Assembly: GCA_030765065.1 (NCBI GenBank) | Contig: CM060976.1 | Span: 63,404,971 to 63,468,970 of the forward strand | Direction: 5' to 3' | Source of the DNA: Deroplatys truncata | Taxonomy: Eukaryota; Arthropoda; Insecta; Mantodea; Mantidae | Length of the DNA: 64,000 bases | In this document: piece by piece, positions 1 to 12,800 of the stretch | How positions within the stretch are numbered: the first letter of the stretch is position 1 | Layout: each line of letters opens with the position of its first letter | Notes under the pieces: generated by a model | What the model was told of the DNA's origin: nothing | The model's input: the letters and a program-made list of their open reading frames with translations, nothing else | The model's database searches: none | Made by a program: the position numbers and the translations under genes

Positions 1-373
1 GGAATTTAATATGCTGGCATTTGCCGTGATAGCTTAGTAAGAGCAATCAGAATAAAAAGGAAGATCCATTGTTAAAATCCCTTGCAATGGCATTGAATTT
101 TTCAACATGAGTATACGTTTCCAAGCTTTATGTGTAATAACAAGAAGTAGATGAAAAATGTGATGTGTTATACTCGCATGACCTTCTCTACTCTTGTAAA
201 ACTCAGCGTGTGCGTGTGTGCCTGCGGGTGCTAGTGCGCGTGCTTGTGTGTGAGTGTGTGTGCGTGTGTGTGTGTGTGTTTTGTTTTAAAAAAGAGTAGA
301 GAAGGTATTGGAAATAATTGTTCTTTCACACAGTCCGTGTGTAGGACAAGTAGAATCGGAACAAAAAACTCAA

Positions 374-447
374 TGCCATAGCGAGGATTTGAACTATGGA
401 TCTTCTGGTTTCAATCTGCTTGCTGTAACCAACTGAGCTATCACGGC
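374..447 (-). pseudogene. Representative type A minus-strand tRNA-like element (74 bp)
   Basis: Read on the minus strand it starts GCCGTGATAGCTCAGTTGG (7-nt acceptor strand, T8 A9, box A) and ends GGTTCAAATCC...CTATGGCA (box B, acceptor 3' strand, discriminator A). Length and spacing equal a class I tRNA. The acceptor stem pairs G-C, C-G, C-G, G-T, T-A, G-T with the last pair lost. The D stem has C in place of G22 (CAGC). The anticodon arm does not pair: AGCAG faces CCAGA. By position the loop would read T33-AGA, but without a stem no isotype can be assigned. A T6 run begins about six bases after the 3' end, as in a Pol III terminator. It recurs in essentially every type A monomer. Confidence 0.8.
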
Positions 448-481
448 AACATGGCTTTAGCTGTCAATGTAAGTCAGTTGT

Positions 482-956
482 GGAATTTAATATGCTGGCA
501 TTTGCCGTGATAGCTTAGTAAGAGCAATCAGAAGAAATAGGAAGATCCGTTGTTAAAATCCCTGCAATGGCATTGAAGTTTTCAACATGAGTATACCTTT
601 CCAAGCTTTATCTGTAATAACAAGAAGTAGATGAAAACTGTGATGTGTTATCCTCGCATGACCTTCTCTACTCCTGTAAAACTTTGTGTGTGTGCGTGTG
701 CGTGCGCGTGCGCGTGTGCGTGTGCGTGTGCGTGTGCGTGTGGGTGTGTGTGTTTTTTTTTTAAAAAAGAGTAGAGAAGGTATTGGAAATAATCGTTGTT
801 TCACACAGTTCGTGTGTAGGACAAGTAGAATCGGATCAAAAAACTCAATGCCATAGCGAGGATTTGAACCATGGATCTTCTGGTTTCTATCTGCTTGCTG
901 TAACCAACTGAGCTATCACGGCAACATGGCATTAGCTGTCAATGTAAGTCAATTGT
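482..956. repeat. Representative type A monomer (475 bp)
   Basis: Internal order: plus-strand tRNA-like element 504-572; T run and flank to about 660; stem sequence ACCTTCTCTACTCC; GT-rich core about 685-750; T9A6 tract; inverted stem GAGTAGAGAAGGT; left flank of the minus element; minus-strand tRNA-like element ending near 923; spacer. The two flanks are inverted copies of each other: both tRNA-like elements are followed on their own strand by GGCATTGA(A/G)TTTT and later by ACCTTCTCTACTC. The monomer therefore has two palindrome centres, one at the GT core and one in the spacer between the tRNA-like 5' ends. Confidence 0.9.
504..572 (+). pseudogene. Representative type A plus-strand tRNA-like element (69 bp), decayed
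   Basis: It begins GCCGTGATAGCTTAGTAAGAGC and ends CCCTGCAATGGCA, homologous end to end with the minus-strand element, but about five bases of the D loop including the invariant GG are missing. Box B has decayed from GGTTCAAATCC to TTGTTAAAATCC in nearly all type A monomers. GGCATTGA plus a T run follows directly, as on the minus arm, which shows that the two arms share a 3' flank. Its start lies 22 bp after each listed type A monomer start, so all 66 positions can be derived. It is unlikely to be an active Pol III gene. Confidence 0.8.
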
Positions 957-3566
957 GGAATTTAATATGCTGGCATTTGCCGTGATAGCTTAGTAAGAGC
1001 AATCAGAAGAAACAGGAAGATCCGTTGTTAAAATCCCTGCAATGGCATTGAGTTTTTCAACATGAGTATACCTTTCCAAGCTTTATGTGTAATAACAAGA
1101 AGTAGATAAAAAATGTGATGTGTTATACTCGCATGACCTTCTCTACTCCTGTAAAACTCTGCGTGTGCGTGTGTGCGTGCGGGTGCTAGTGTGTGTGCGT
1201 GTGCGTGTGCGTGTGCGTGTGTGTGTGTGTGTTTTTTATTTTTTTAAAAAAGAGTAGAGAAGGTATTGGAAATAATCGTTCTTTCACACAGTTCGTGTGT
1301 AGGACAAGTAGAATCGGATCAAAAACTCAATGCCATAGCGAGGATTTGAACCATGGATCTTCTGGTTTCTATCTGCTTGCTGTAACCAACTGAGCTATCA
1401 CGGCAACATGGCATTAGCTGTCAATGTAAGTCAGTTGTGGAATTTAATATGCTGGCATTTGCCGTGATAGCTTAGTAAGAGCAATCAGAAGAAACAGGAA
1501 GATCCGTTGTTAAAATCCCTGCAATGGCATTGAATTTTTCAACATGAGTATACCTTTCCAAGCTTTATGTGTAATAACAAGAAGTAGATGAAAAATGTGA
1601 TGTGTTATACTCGCATGATCTTCTCTACTCTTGTAAAACTCAGCGTGTGCGTGTGTGCGTGCGGGTGCTAGTGCGCGTGCTTGTGTGTGAGTGTGTGTGC
1701 GTGTGTGTGTGTGTTTTTTTTAAAAAAGAGTAGAGAAGGTATTGGAAATAATCGTTCTTTCACACAGTTCGTGTGTAGGACAAGTAGAATCGGATCAAAA
1801 AACTCAATGCCATAGCGAGGATTTGAACCATGGATCTTCTGGTTTCTATCTGCTTGCTGTAACCAACTGAGCTATCACGGCAACATGGCATTAGCTGTCA
1901 ATGTAAGTCAGTTGTGGAATTTAATATGCTGGCATTTGCCGTGATAGCTTAGTAAGAGCAATCAGAAGAAACAGGAAGATCCGTTGTTAAAATCACTGCA
2001 ATGGCATTGAATTTTTCAACATGAGTATACCTTTCCAAGCTTTATGTGTAATAACAAGAAGTAGATGAAAAATGTGATGTGTTATACTCGCATGACCTTC
2101 TCTACTCTTGTAAAACTCAGCGTGTGCTTGTGTGCCTGCGGGTGCTAGTGTGCGTGCTTGTGTGTGAGTGTGTGTGCGTGTGTGTGTGTGCGTGTGTGTG
2201 TGTGTGTTTTTTTAAAAAAGAGTAGAGAAGGTATTGGAAATAATTGTTCTTTCACACAGTCCGTGTGTAGGACAAGTAGAATCGGAACAAAAAACTCAAT
2301 GCCATAGCGAGGATTTGAACTATGGATCTTCTGGTTTCCATCTGCTTGCTGTAAACAACTGAGTTATCACGGCAACATGGCTTTAGCTGTCAATGTAAGT
2401 CAGTTGTGGAATTTAATATGCTGGCATTTGCCGTGATAGCTTAGTAAGAGCAATCAGAAGAAATAGGAAGATCCGTTGTTAAAATCCCTGCAATGGCATT
2501 GAATTTTTAAACATGAGTATACCTTTCCAAGCTTTATGTGTAATAACAAGAAGTAGATGAAAAATGTGATGTGTTATACTCGCATGACCTTCTCTACTCT
2601 TGTAAAACTCAGCGTGTGCGTGTGTGCCTGCGGGTGCTAGTGCGCGTGCTTCTGTGTGAGTGTGTGTGCGTGTGTGTGTGTGTTTTTTTAAAAAAGAGTA
2701 GAGAAGGTATTGGAAATAATCGTTCTTTCACACAGTTCGTGTGTAGGACAAGTAGAATCGGATCAAAAAACTCAATGCCATAGCGAGGATTTGAACCATG
2801 GATCTTCTGGTTTCTATCTGCTTGCTGTAACCAACTGAGCTATCACGGCAACATGGCATTGGCTGTCAATGTAGGTCAGTTGTGGAATTTAATATGCTGG
2901 CATTTGCCGTGATAGCTTAGTAAGAGCAATCAGAAGAAACAAGAAGATCCGTTGTTAAAATCCCTGCAATGGCATTGAGTTTTTCAACATGAGTATACCT
3001 TTCCAAGCTTTATGTGTAATAACAAGAAGTAGATAAAAAATGTGATGTGTTATACTCGCATGACCTTCTCTACTCCTGTAAAACTCTGCGTGTGCGTGTG
3101 TGCGTGCGGGTGCTAGTGTGTGTGCGTGTGCTTGTGCGTGTGCGTGTGTGTGTGTGTTTTTTTTTTTAAAAAAAGAGTAGAGAAGGTATTGGAAATAATC
3201 GTTCTTTCACACAGTTCGTGTGTAGGACAAGTAGAATCGGATCAAAAAACTCAATGCCATAGCGAGGATTTGAACCATGGATCTTCTGGTTTCTATCTGC
3301 TTGCTGTAACCAACTGAGCTATCACGGCAACATGGCATTATCTGTCAATGTAAGTCAGTTGTGGAATTTAATATGCTGGCATTTGCCGTGATAGCTTAGT
3401 AAGAGCAATCAGAAGAAACAGGAAGATCCGTTGTTAAAATCCCTGCAATGGCATTGAATTTTTAAACATGAGTATACCTTTCCAAGCTTTATGTGTAATA
3501 ACAACAAGTAGATGAAAAATGTGATGTGTTATACTCGCATGACCTTATCTACTCCTGTAAAACTCT

Positions 3567-3730
3567 GCGTGTGCGTGTGCGTGCGTGTGCTAGTGTGTGT
3601 GTGTGTGTGCGTGCGTGCGTGCGCGTGCGCGTGCGAGTGCGCGTTTGCGTGCGAGTGCGAGTGCGCGTGCGCGTGCGCGTGCATGTGCGTGTGCGTGTGC
3701 GTGTGTGTGTGTGTGTTTTTTTTTTTTTTT
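3567..3730. repeat. Long alternating GT/GC core plus T15 tract
   Basis: About 149 bp (3567-3715) of nearly perfect purine-pyrimidine alternation, with many GCGCGTGC stretches, is followed by 15 T and then A. It is the longest core in HOR copy 1 and explains the 561-bp monomer. The equivalent core in copy 2 is about 10,401-10,552 with a slightly different order of the GCGC segments. Such sequence is expected to favour Z-DNA. The open frames here are repeat read-through (Cys-Val, Ala-Cys, Arg-Val or His-Thr alternation). Confidence 0.9.
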
Positions 3731-6539
3731 AAAAATAGTAGAGAAGGAATTGGAAATAATTGTTCTTTCACACAGTTCGTGTGTAGGACAAGTAGAATCG
3801 GATCAAAAAACTCAATGCCATAGCGAGGATTTGAACCATGGATCTTCTGGTTTCTATCTGCTTGCTGTAACCAACTGAGCTATCACGGCAACATGGCATT
3901 GGCTGTCAATGTAGGTCAGTTGTGGAATTTAATATGCTGGCATTTGCCGTGATAGCTTAGTAAGAGCAATCAGAATAAATAGGAAGATCCATTGTTAAAA
4001 TCCCTCCAATGGCATTGAAGTTTTCTACATGAGTATACCTTTCCAAGCTTTATCTGTAATAACAAGAAGTAGATGAAAACTGTGATGTGTTATACTCGCA
4101 TGACCTTCTCTACTCCTGTAAAACTCTGTGTGTGTGCGTGTGCGTGCGCGTGCGAGTGTGGGTGTGCGTGCGTGTGCGTGTGCGTGTGGGCGTGTGTGTG
4201 TTTTTTTTTTAAAAAAGAGTAGAGAAGGTATTGGAAATAATCGTTCTTTCACACAGTTCGTGTGTAGGACAAGTAGAATCGGATCAAAAAACTCAATGCC
4301 ATAGCGAGGATTTGAACCATGGATCTTCTAGTTTCTATCTGCTTGCTGTAACCAACTGAGCTATCACGGCAACATGGCATTGACTGTCAATGTAAGTCAG
4401 TTGTGGAATTCAATATGCTGGCATTTGCCGTGATAGCTTAGTAAGAGCAATCAGAAGAAACAGGAAGATCCGTTGTTAAAATCCCTGCAATGGCATTGAG
4501 TTTTTCAACATGAGTATACCTTTCCAAGCTTTATGTGTAATAACAAGAAGTAGATGAAAAATGTGATGTGTTATACTCGCATGACCTTCTCTACTCCTGT
4601 AAAACTCTGCGTGTGCGTGTGTGCGTGCGGGTGCTAGTGTGTGTGCGTGTGCGTGTGCGTGTGCGTGTGTGTGTTTTTTTTTTAAAAAAAAGAGTAGAGA
4701 AGGTATTGGAAATAATTGTTCTTTCACACAGTCCGTGTGTAGGACAAGTAGAATCAGAACAAAAAAGTCAATGCCATAGCGAGGATTTGAACTATGGATC
4801 TTCTGGTTTCTATCTGCTTGCTGAATCCAACTGAGCTATCACGGCAACATGACTTTAGCTGTCAATGTAAGTCAGTTGTGGAATTTAATATGCTGGCATT
4901 TGCCGTGATAGCTTAGTAAGAGCAATCAGAAGAAATAGGAAGATCCGTTGTTAAAATCCCTGCAATGGCATTGAAGTTTTCAACATGAGTATACCTTTCC
5001 AAGCTTTATCTGTAATAACAAGAAGTAGATGAAAACTGTGATGTGTTATCCTCGCATGACCTTCTCTACTCCTGTAAAACTTTGTGTGTGTGCGTGTGCG
5101 TGCGCGTGCGCGTGTGCTTGTGCGTGTGCGTGTGGGTGTGTGTGTTTTTTTTTTTAAAAAGAGTAGAGAAGGTATTGGAAATAATCGATGTTTCACACAG
5201 TTCGTGTGTAGGACAAGTAGAATCGGATCAAAAAACTCAATGCCATAGCGAGGATTTGAACCATGGATCTTCTGGTTTCTATCTGCTTGCTGTAACCAAC
5301 TGAGCTATCACGGCAACATGGCATTAGCTGTCAATGTAAGTCAATTGTGGAATTTAATATGCTGGCATTTGCCGTGATAGCTTAGTAAGAGCAATCAGAA
5401 GAAACAGGAAGATCCGTTGTTAAAATCCCTGCAATGGCATTGAGTTTTTCAACATGAGTATACCTTTCCAAGCTTTATGTGTAATAACAAGAAGTATATG
5501 AAAAATGTGATGTGTTATACTCGCATGAGCTTCTCTACTCCTGTAAAACTCTGCGTGTGCGTGTGTGCGTGCGGGTGCTAGTGTGTGTGCGTGTGCGTGT
5601 GCGTGTGCGTGTGTGTGTGTGTGCGTTTTTTTTTTAAAAAAGAGTAGAGAAGGTATTGGAAATAATCGTTCTTTCACACAGTTCGTGTATAGGACAAGTA
5701 GAATCGGATCAAAAAACTCAATGCCATAGCGAGGATTTGAACCATGGATCTTCTGGTTTCTATCTGCTTGCTGTAACCAACTGAGCTATCACGGCAACAT
5801 GGCATTAGCTGTCAATGTAAGTCAGTTGTGGAATTTAATATGCTGGCATTTGCCGTGATAGCTTAGTAGGAGCAATCAGAAGAAACAAGAAGATCCGTTG
5901 TTAAAATCCCTGCAATGGCATTGAGTTTTTCAACATAAGTATACCTTTCCAAGCTTTAAATGTAATAACAAGAAGTAGATGAAAAATGTGATGTGTTATA
6001 CTCGCATGACCTTCTCTACTCCTGTAAAACTCTGCGTGTGCGTGTGTGCGTGCGGGTGCTAGTGTGTGTGCGTGTGCTTGTGCGTGTGCGTGTGTGTGTG
6101 TGTGTGTTTTTTTTAAAAAAAGAGTAGAGAAGGTATTGGAAATAATCGTTGTTTCACACAGTTCGTGTGTAGGACAAGTAGAATCGGATCAAAAAACTCA
6201 ATGCCATAGCGAGGATTTGAACCATGGATCTTCTGGTATCTATCTGCTTGCTGTAACCAACTGAGTTATCACGGCAACATGGCATCAGCTGTCAATGTAA
6301 GTCAGTTGTGGAATTTAATATGCTGGCATTTGCCGTGATAGCTTAGTAAGAGCAATCAGAAGAAACAGGAAGATCCGTTGTTAAAATCCCTGCAATGGCA
6401 TTGAATTTTTAAACATGAGTATACCTTTCCACGCTTTATGTGTAATAACAACAAGTAGTTGAAAAATGTGATGTGTTATACTCGCATGACCTTATCTACT
6501 CCTGTAAAACTCTGCGTGTGCGTGTGCGTGCGGGTGCTA

Positions 6540-6571
<32 letters not shown>

Positions 6572-6843
6572 GTGCGTGTGCGAGTGCGCGTGCGCGTGCA
6601 TGTGCGTGTGCGTGTGCGTGTGCGTGTGTGTGTGTGGTTTTTTTTTTTTTAAAAAGAGTAGAGAAGGTATTGGAAATAATTGTTCTTTCACACAGTTCGT
6701 GTGTAGGACAAGTAGAATCGGATCAAAAAACACAATGCCATAGCGAGGATTTGAACCATGGATCTTCTGGTTTCTATCTGCTTGCTGTAACCAACTGAGC
6801 TATCACGGCAACATGGCATTGGCTGTCAATGTAGGTCAGTTGT

Positions 6844-9800
6844 GGAATTTAATATGCTGGCATTTGCCGTGATAGCTTAGTAAGAGCAATCAGAATAAAA
6901 AGGAAGATCCATTGTTAAAATCCCTTGCAATGGCATTGAATTTTTCAACATGAGTATACGTTTCCAAGCTTTATGTGTAATAACAAGAAGTAGATGAAAA
7001 ATGTGATGTGTTATACTCGCATGACCTTCTCTACTCTTGTAAAACTCAGCGTGTGCGTGTGTGCCTGCGGGTGCTAGTGCGCGTGCTTGTGTGTGAGTGT
7101 GTGTGCGTGTGTGTGTGTGTTTTGTTTTAAAAAAGAGTAGAGAAGGTATTGGAAATAATTGTTCTTTCACACAGTCCGTGTGTAGGACAAGTAGAATCGG
7201 AACAAAAAACTCAATGCCATAGCGAGGATTTGAACTATGGATCTTCTGGTTTCAATCTGCTTGCTGTAACCAACTGAGCTATCACGGCAACATGGCTTTA
7301 GCTGTCAATGTAAGTCAGTTGTGGAATTTAATATGCTGGCATTTGCCGTGATAGCTTAGTAAGAGCAATCAGAAGAAATAGGAAGATCCGTTGTTAAAAT
7401 CCCTGCAATGGCATTGAAGTTTTCAACATGAGTATACCTTTCCAAGCTTTATCTGTAATAACAAGAAGTAGATGAAAACTGTGATGTGTTATCCTCGCAT
7501 GACCTTCTCTACTCCTGTAAAACTTTGTGTGTGTGCGTGTGCGTGCGCGTGTGCGTGTGCGTGTGCGTGTGCGTGTGGGTGTGTGTGTTTTTTTTTTAAA
7601 AAAGAGTAGAGAAGGTATTGGAAATAATCGTTGTTTCACACAGTTCGTGTGTAGGACAAGTAGAATCGGATCAAAAAACTCAATGCCATAGCGAGGATTT
7701 GAACCATGGATCTTCTGGTTTCTATCTGCTTGCTGTAACCAACTGAGCTATCACGGCAACATGGCATTAGCTGTCAATGTAAGTCAATTGTGGAATTTAA
7801 TATGCTGGCATTTGCCGTGATAGCTTAGTAAGAGCAATCAGAAGAAACAGGAAGATCCGTTGTTAAAATCCCTGCAATGGCATTGAGTTTTTCAGCATGA
7901 GTATACCTTTCCAAGCTTTATGTGTAATAACAAGAAGTAGATGAAAAATGTGATGTGTTATACTCGCATGACCTTCTCTACTCCTGTAAAACTCTGCGTG
8001 TGCGTGTGTGCGTGCGGGTGCTAGTGTGTGTGCGTGTGCGTGTGCGTGTGCGTGTGTGTGTGTGTGTTTTTTATTTTTTTAAAAAAGAGTAGAGAAGGTA
8101 TTGGAAATAATCGTTCTTTCACACAGTTCGTGTGTAGGAGAAGTAGAATCGGATCAAAAACTCAATGCCATAGCGAGGATTTGAACCATGGATCTTCTGG
8201 TTTCTATCTGCTTGCTGTAACCAACTGAGCTATCACGGCAACATGGCATTAGCTGTCAATGTAAGTCAGTTGTGGAATTTAATATGCTGGCATTTGCCGT
8301 GATAGCTTAGTAAGAGCAATCAGAAGAAACAGGAAGATCCGTTGTTAAAATCCCTGCAATGGCATTGAATTTTTCAACATGAGTATACCTTTCCAAGCTT
8401 TATGTGTAATAACAAGAAGTAGATGAAAAATGTGATGTGTTATACTCGCATGACCTTCTCTACTCTTGTAAAACTCAGCGTGTGCGTGTGTGCGTGCGGG
8501 TGCTAGTGCGCGTGCTTGTGTGTGAGTGTGTGTGCGTGTGTGTGTGTGTTTTTTTTAAAAAAGAGTAGAGAAGGTATTGGAAATAATCGTTCTTTCACAC
8601 AGTTCGTGTGTAGGACAAGTAGAATCGGATCAAAAAACTCAATGCCATAGCGAGGATTTGAACCATGGATCTTCTGGTTTCTATCTGCTTGCTGTAACCA
8701 ACTGAGCTATCACGGCAACATGGCATTAGCTGTCAATGTAAGTCAGTTGTGGAATTTAATATGCTGGCATTTGCCGTGATAGCTTAGTAAGAGCAATCAG
8801 AAGAAACAGGAAGATCCGTTGTTAAAATCACTGCAATGGCATTGAATTTTTCAACATGAGTATACCTTTCCAAGCTTTATGTGTAATAACAAGAAGTAGA
8901 TGAAAAATGTGATGTGTTATACTCGCATGACCTTCTCTACTCTTGTAAAACTCAGCGTGTGCTTGTGTGCCTGCGGGTGCTAGTGTGCGTGCTTGTGTGT
9001 GAGTGTGTGTGCGTGTGTGTGTGTGCGTGTGTGTGTGTGTGTTTTTTTAAAAAAGAGTAGAGAAGGTATTGGAAATAATTGTTCTTTCACACAGTCCGTG
9101 TGTAGGACAAGTAGAATCGGAACAAAAAACTCAATGCCATAGCGAGGATTTGAACTATGGATCTTCTGGTTTCCATCTGCTTGCTGTAAACAACTGAGTT
9201 ATCACGGCAACATGGCTTTAGCTGTCAATGTAAGTCAGTTGTGGAATTTAATATGCTGGCATTTGCCGTGATAGCTTAGTAAGAGCAATCAGAAGAAATA
9301 GGAAGATCCGTTGTTAAAATCCCTGCAATGGCATTGAATTTTTAAACATGAGTATACCTTTCCAAGCTTTATGTGTAATAACAAGAAGTAGATGAAAAAT
9401 GTGATGTGTTATACTCGCATGACCTTCTCTACTCTTGTAAAACTCAGCGTGTGCGTGTGTGCCTGCGGGTGCTAGTGCGCGTGCTTCTGTGTGAGTGTGT
9501 GTGCGTGTGTGTGTGTGTTTTTTTAAAAAAGAGTAGAGAAGGTATTGGAAATAATCGTTCTTTCACACAGTTCGTGTGTAGGACAAGTAGAATCGGATCA
9601 AAAAACTCAATGCCATAGCGAGGATTTGAACCATGGATCTTCTGGTTTCTATCTGCTTGCTGTAACCAACTGAGCTATCACGGCAACATGGCATTGGCTG
9701 TCAATGTAGGTCAGTTGTGGAATTTAATATGCTGGCATTTGCCGTGATAGCTTAGTAAGAGCAATCAGAAGAAACAAGAAGATCCGTTGTTAAAATCCCT

Positions 9801-12800
9801 GCAATGGCATTGAGTTTTTCAACATGAGTATACCTTTCCAAGCTTTATGTGTAATAACAAGAAGTAGATAAAAAATGTGATGTGTTATACTCGCATGACC
9901 TTCTCTACTCCTGTAAAACTCTGCGTGTGCGTGTGTGCGTGCGGGTGCTAGTGTGTGTGCGTGTGCTTGTGCGTGTGCGTGTGTGTGTGTGTTTTTTTTT
10001 TTAAAAAAAGAGTAGAGAAGGTATTGGAAATAATCGTTCTTTCACACAGTTCGTGTGTAGGACAAGTAGAATCGGATCAAAAAACTCAATGCCATAGCGA
10101 GGATTTGAACCATGGATCTTCTGGTTTCTATCTGCTTGCTGTAACCAACTGAGCTATCACGGCAACATGGCATTAGCTGTCAATGTAAGTCAGTTGTGGA
10201 ATTTAATATGCTGGCATTTGCCGTGATAGCTTAGTAAGAGCAATCAGAAGAAACAGGAAGATCCGTTGTTAAAATCCCTGCAATGGCATTGAATTTTTAA
10301 ACATGAGTATACCTTTCCAAGCTTTATGTGTAATAACAACAAGTAGATGAAAAATGTGATGTGTTATACTCGCATGACCTTATCTACTCCTGTAAAACTC
10401 TGCGTGTGCGTGTGCGTGCGTGTGCTAGTGTGTGTGTGTGCGTGCGTGCGTGCGCGTGCGCGTGCGAGTGCGCGTGCGCGTGCGCGTGCGAGTGCGCGTG
10501 CGCGTGCGCGTGCGCGTGCATGTGCGTGTGCGTGTGCGTGTGTGTGTGTGTGTTTTTTTTTTTTTTTAAAAATAGTAGAGAAGGAATTGGAAATAATTGT
10601 TCTTTCACACAGTTCGTGTGTAGGACAAGTAGAATCGGATCAAAAAACTCAATGCCATAGCGAGGATTTGAACCATGGATCTTCTGGTTTCTATCTGCTT
10701 GCTGTAACCAACTGAGCTATCACGGCAACATGGCATTGGCTGTCAATGTAGGTCAGTTGTGGAATTTAATATGCTGGCATTTGCCGTGATAGCTTAGTAA
10801 GAGCAATCAGAATAAATAGGAAGATCCATTGTTAAAATCCCTCCAATGGCATTGAAGTTTTCTACATGAGTATACCTTTCCAAGCTTTATCTGTAATAAC
10901 AAGAAGTAGATGAAAACTGTGATGTGTTATACTCGCATGACCTTCTCTACTCCTGTAAAACTCTGTGTGTGTGCGTGTGCGTGCGCGTGCGAGTGTGGGT
11001 GTGCGTGCGTGTGCGTGTGCGTGTGGGCGTGTGTGTGTTTTTTTTTTAAAAAAGAGTAGAGAAGGTATTGGAAATAATCGTTCTTTCACACAGTTCGTGT
11101 GTAGGACAAGTAGAATCGGATCAAAAAACTCAATGCCATAGCGAGGATTTGAACCATGGATCTTCTAGTTTCTATCTGCTTGCTGTAACCAACTGAGCTA
11201 TCACGGCAACATGGCATTGACTGTCAATGTAAGTCAGTTGTGGAATTCAATATGCTGGCATTTGCCGTGATAGCTTAGTAAGAGCAATCAGAAGAAACAG
11301 GAAGATCCGTTGTTAAAATCCCTGCAATGGCATTGAGTTTTTCAACATGAGTATACCTTTCCAAGCTTTATGTGTAATAACAAGAAGTAGATGAAAAATG
11401 TGATGTGTTATACTCGCATGACCTTCTCTACTCCTGTAAAACTCTGCGTGTGCGTGTGTGCGTGCGGGTGCTAGTGTGTGTGCGTGTGCGTGTGCGTGTG
11501 CGTGTGTGTGTTTTTTTTTTAAAAAAAAGAGTAGAGAAGGTATTGGAAATAATTGTTCTTTCACACAGTCCGTGTGTAGGACAAGTAGAATCAGAACAAA
11601 AAAGTCAATGCCATAGCGAGGATTTGAACTATGGATCTTCTGGTTTCTATCTGCTTGCTGAATCCAACTGAGCTATCACGGCAACATGGCTTTAGCTGTC
11701 AATGTAAGTCAGTTGTGGAATTTAATATGCTGGCATTTGCCGTGATAGCTTAGTAAGAGCAATCAGAAGAAATAGGAAGATCCGTTGTTAAAATCCCTGC
11801 AATGGCATTGAAGTTTTCAACATGAGTATACCTTTCCAAGCTTTATCTGTAATAACAAGAAGTAGATGAAAAATGTGATGTGTTATACTAACATGACCTT
11901 CTCTACTCTTGTAACACTCAGCGTGTTTGTGTGTGCGTGCGGGTGCTAGTGTGTGTGCGTGTGCTTGTGCGTGTGCGTGTGTGTGTTTTTTAAAAAAAGA
12001 GTAGAGAAGGTATTGGAAATAATCGTTCTTTCACACAGTTCGTGTGTAGGACAAGTAGAATCGGATCAAAAAACTCAATGCCATAGCGAGGATTTGAACC
12101 ATGGATCTTCTGGTTTCTATCTGCTTGCTGTAACCAACTGAGCTATCACGGCAACATGGCATTAGCTGTCAATGTAAGTCAATTGTGGAATTTAATATGC
12201 TGGCATTTGCCGTGATAGCTTAGTAAGAGCAATCAGAAGAAACAGGAAGATCCGTTGTTAAAATCCCTGCAATGGCATTGAGTTTTTCAACATGAGTATA
12301 CCTTTCCAAGCTTTATGTGTAATAACAAGAAGTATATGAAAAATGTGATGTGTTATACTCGCATGAGCTTCTCTACTCCTGTAAAACTCTGCGTGTGCGT
12401 GTGTGCGTGCGGGTGCTAGTGTGTGTGCGTGTGCGTGTGCGTGTGCGTGTGTGTGTGTGTGTGTTTTTTTTTTAAAAAAGAGTAGAGAAGGTATTGGAAA
12501 TAATCGTTCTTTCACACAGTTCGTGTATAGGACAAGTAGAATCGGATCAAAAAACTCAATGCCATAGCGAGGATTTGAACCATGGATCTTCTGGTTTCTA
12601 TCTGCTTGCTGTAACCAACTGAGCTATCACGGCAACATGGCATTAGCTGTCAATGTAAGTCAGTTGTGGAATTTAATATGCTGGCATTTGCCGTGATAGC
12701 TTAGTAGGAGCAATCAGAAGAAACAAGAAGATCCGTTGTTAAAATCCCTGCAATGGCATTGAGTTTTTCAACATAAGTATACCTTTCCAAGCTTTAAATG

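Larger units (their letters stand above)
1..6843. repeat. 14-monomer higher-order repeat, copy 1 (6.84 kb)
   Basis: Monomers start at 1, 482, 957, 1439, 1916, 2408, 2884, 3363, 3924, 4405, 4880, 5349, 5830 and 6310. Each matches its counterpart in the next 6.83 kb far better than it matches its own neighbours, including private variants such as the CCTTGCAATGG insertion in the first monomer, TCAGCGTGTGCTTG in the fifth, and the 561-bp eighth monomer. The constant offset of 6835-6843 bp between corresponding monomers defines the HOR. The left edge is the window edge, so the array probably continues outward. Confidence 0.93.

Noticed and set aside
374..447. tRNA-Ser by positional anticodon (AGA here, GGA in type B)
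   Set aside because: Serine tRNAs have a long variable arm, which is absent here, and the anticodon loop is not closed by a stem.
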